From: Bacillota bacterium
GTDB lineage: Bacteria > Bacillota > Sulfobacillia > JAJZYS01 > JAJZLH01
Assembly (NCBI GenBank): GCA_021850485.1
Contig: JAJZLY010000008.1
Coordinates: 85,879-149,878, forward strand
Length of the DNA stretch: 64,000 nt
Reading direction: 5' to 3'
In this document: positions 63,932-64,000 of the stretch, one piece after another
How the letters are laid out: every line of letters starts with the position of its first letter
Numbering within the stretch: position 1 is the first letter of the stretch
Made by a program: the position numbers and the translations under genes
Notes under the pieces: model-generated
Told to the model about the DNA's origin: nothing
The model's database searches: none
What the model saw: only the letters and a program-made list of their open reading frames with translations

Positions 63932-64000
63932 TACCCCAGCTGTCTGCGCATGTACTCCAGCACCCGCCGGTCGATGGCCGCCCCTTCGGGTCGTCGGTCT
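63931..64000 (-). CDS. C-terminal fragment of an unknown gene (cut by window edge)
   Basis: Minus strand, last 22 codons: ends IDRRVLEYMRRQLG then TAA (63933-63931). The stop overlaps the ATG of the next frame as TAATG, which marks an operon. Too short to identify. Confidence 0.45.
   Translation of the reverse strand, partial: DRRPEGAAIDRRVLEYMRRQLG

Overview
The window is dense, high-GC bacterial chromosome. Most genes (hepT through the fragment upstream of murJ, about 0.2-44.4 kb) are read on the minus strand. No rRNA, tRNA, CRISPR array or insertion sequence was seen. Gene content and order point to a Gram-positive Bacillota lineage. The arrangement hpf / secA-prfB / ftsE-ftsX / uvrB-uvrA / rapZ-yvcK-whiA matches the Bacillus-type block. 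So does the run atp operon / ywlG / ywlE-rpiB / ywlC / prmC / prfA / rpmE / glpX / transaldolase. An S-box riboswitch on metK, an mbl-fabZ pair and a CsaB/TagA/TagO/MnaA wall-polymer route fit the same picture. The high GC and the absence of neighbouring spo genes suggest a deep-branching group (Sulfobacillus/Thermaerobacter-like is a guess, not a demonstration).

Layout, left to right. 0-10.4 kb: a cut-off polyprenyl synthetase, then whiA, yvcK, rapZ, a small membrane protein and uvrC-uvrA-uvrB. 10.4-16.5 kb: an envelope and division cluster with a bactofilin, a catalytically degenerate LytM protein, an intact PcsB/CwlO-like M23 hydrolase, ftsX, ftsE, tagA and csaB. 16.5-20.3 kb: prfB with its programmed +1 frameshift, then secA. 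20.4-24.6 kb: a membrane HD-GYP protein, a phosphotransferase, a degenerate GAF-GGDEF protein and hpf. 24.7-27.6 kb: metK under a SAM-I riboswitch with terminator, fabZ and mbl. 27.6-34.6 kb: the complete F1Fo ATP synthase operon atpZIBEFHAGDC. 34.6-44.4 kb: mnaA, tagO, mazG-like, comEB, ywlG, a fused phosphatase-RpiB gene, ywlC, prmC, prfA, rpmE, glpX, tal and a membrane protein.

44.4 kb to the end is less conserved and mixes strands. It holds murJ, three antitoxin/PIN-toxin pairs, and a five-gene overlapping run: YhaO-like nuclease, YhaN-like ATPase, VirD4/TraG-like DNA pump, replication-relaxation-like protein and degenerate LCP protein. It also holds panD, a beta-propeller-like lipoprotein, fdhD, a short lspA, and an MFS / proline dehydrogenase / unknown set divergent from an aldehyde dehydrogenase across a perfect palindrome. 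A cut-off operon lies at the right edge.

How the parts connect. TagO, MnaA, TagA, CsaB, MurJ and the LCP-like protein outline the making of a lipid-linked, probably pyruvylated wall polymer and of peptidoglycan precursor. FtsEX with the two LytM-type proteins would gate wall hydrolysis. UvrABC is the excision-repair set. The strongest candidates for new biology are the 47.2-53.5 kb nuclease/ATPase/DNA-pump run and the phosphatase-RpiB fusion.
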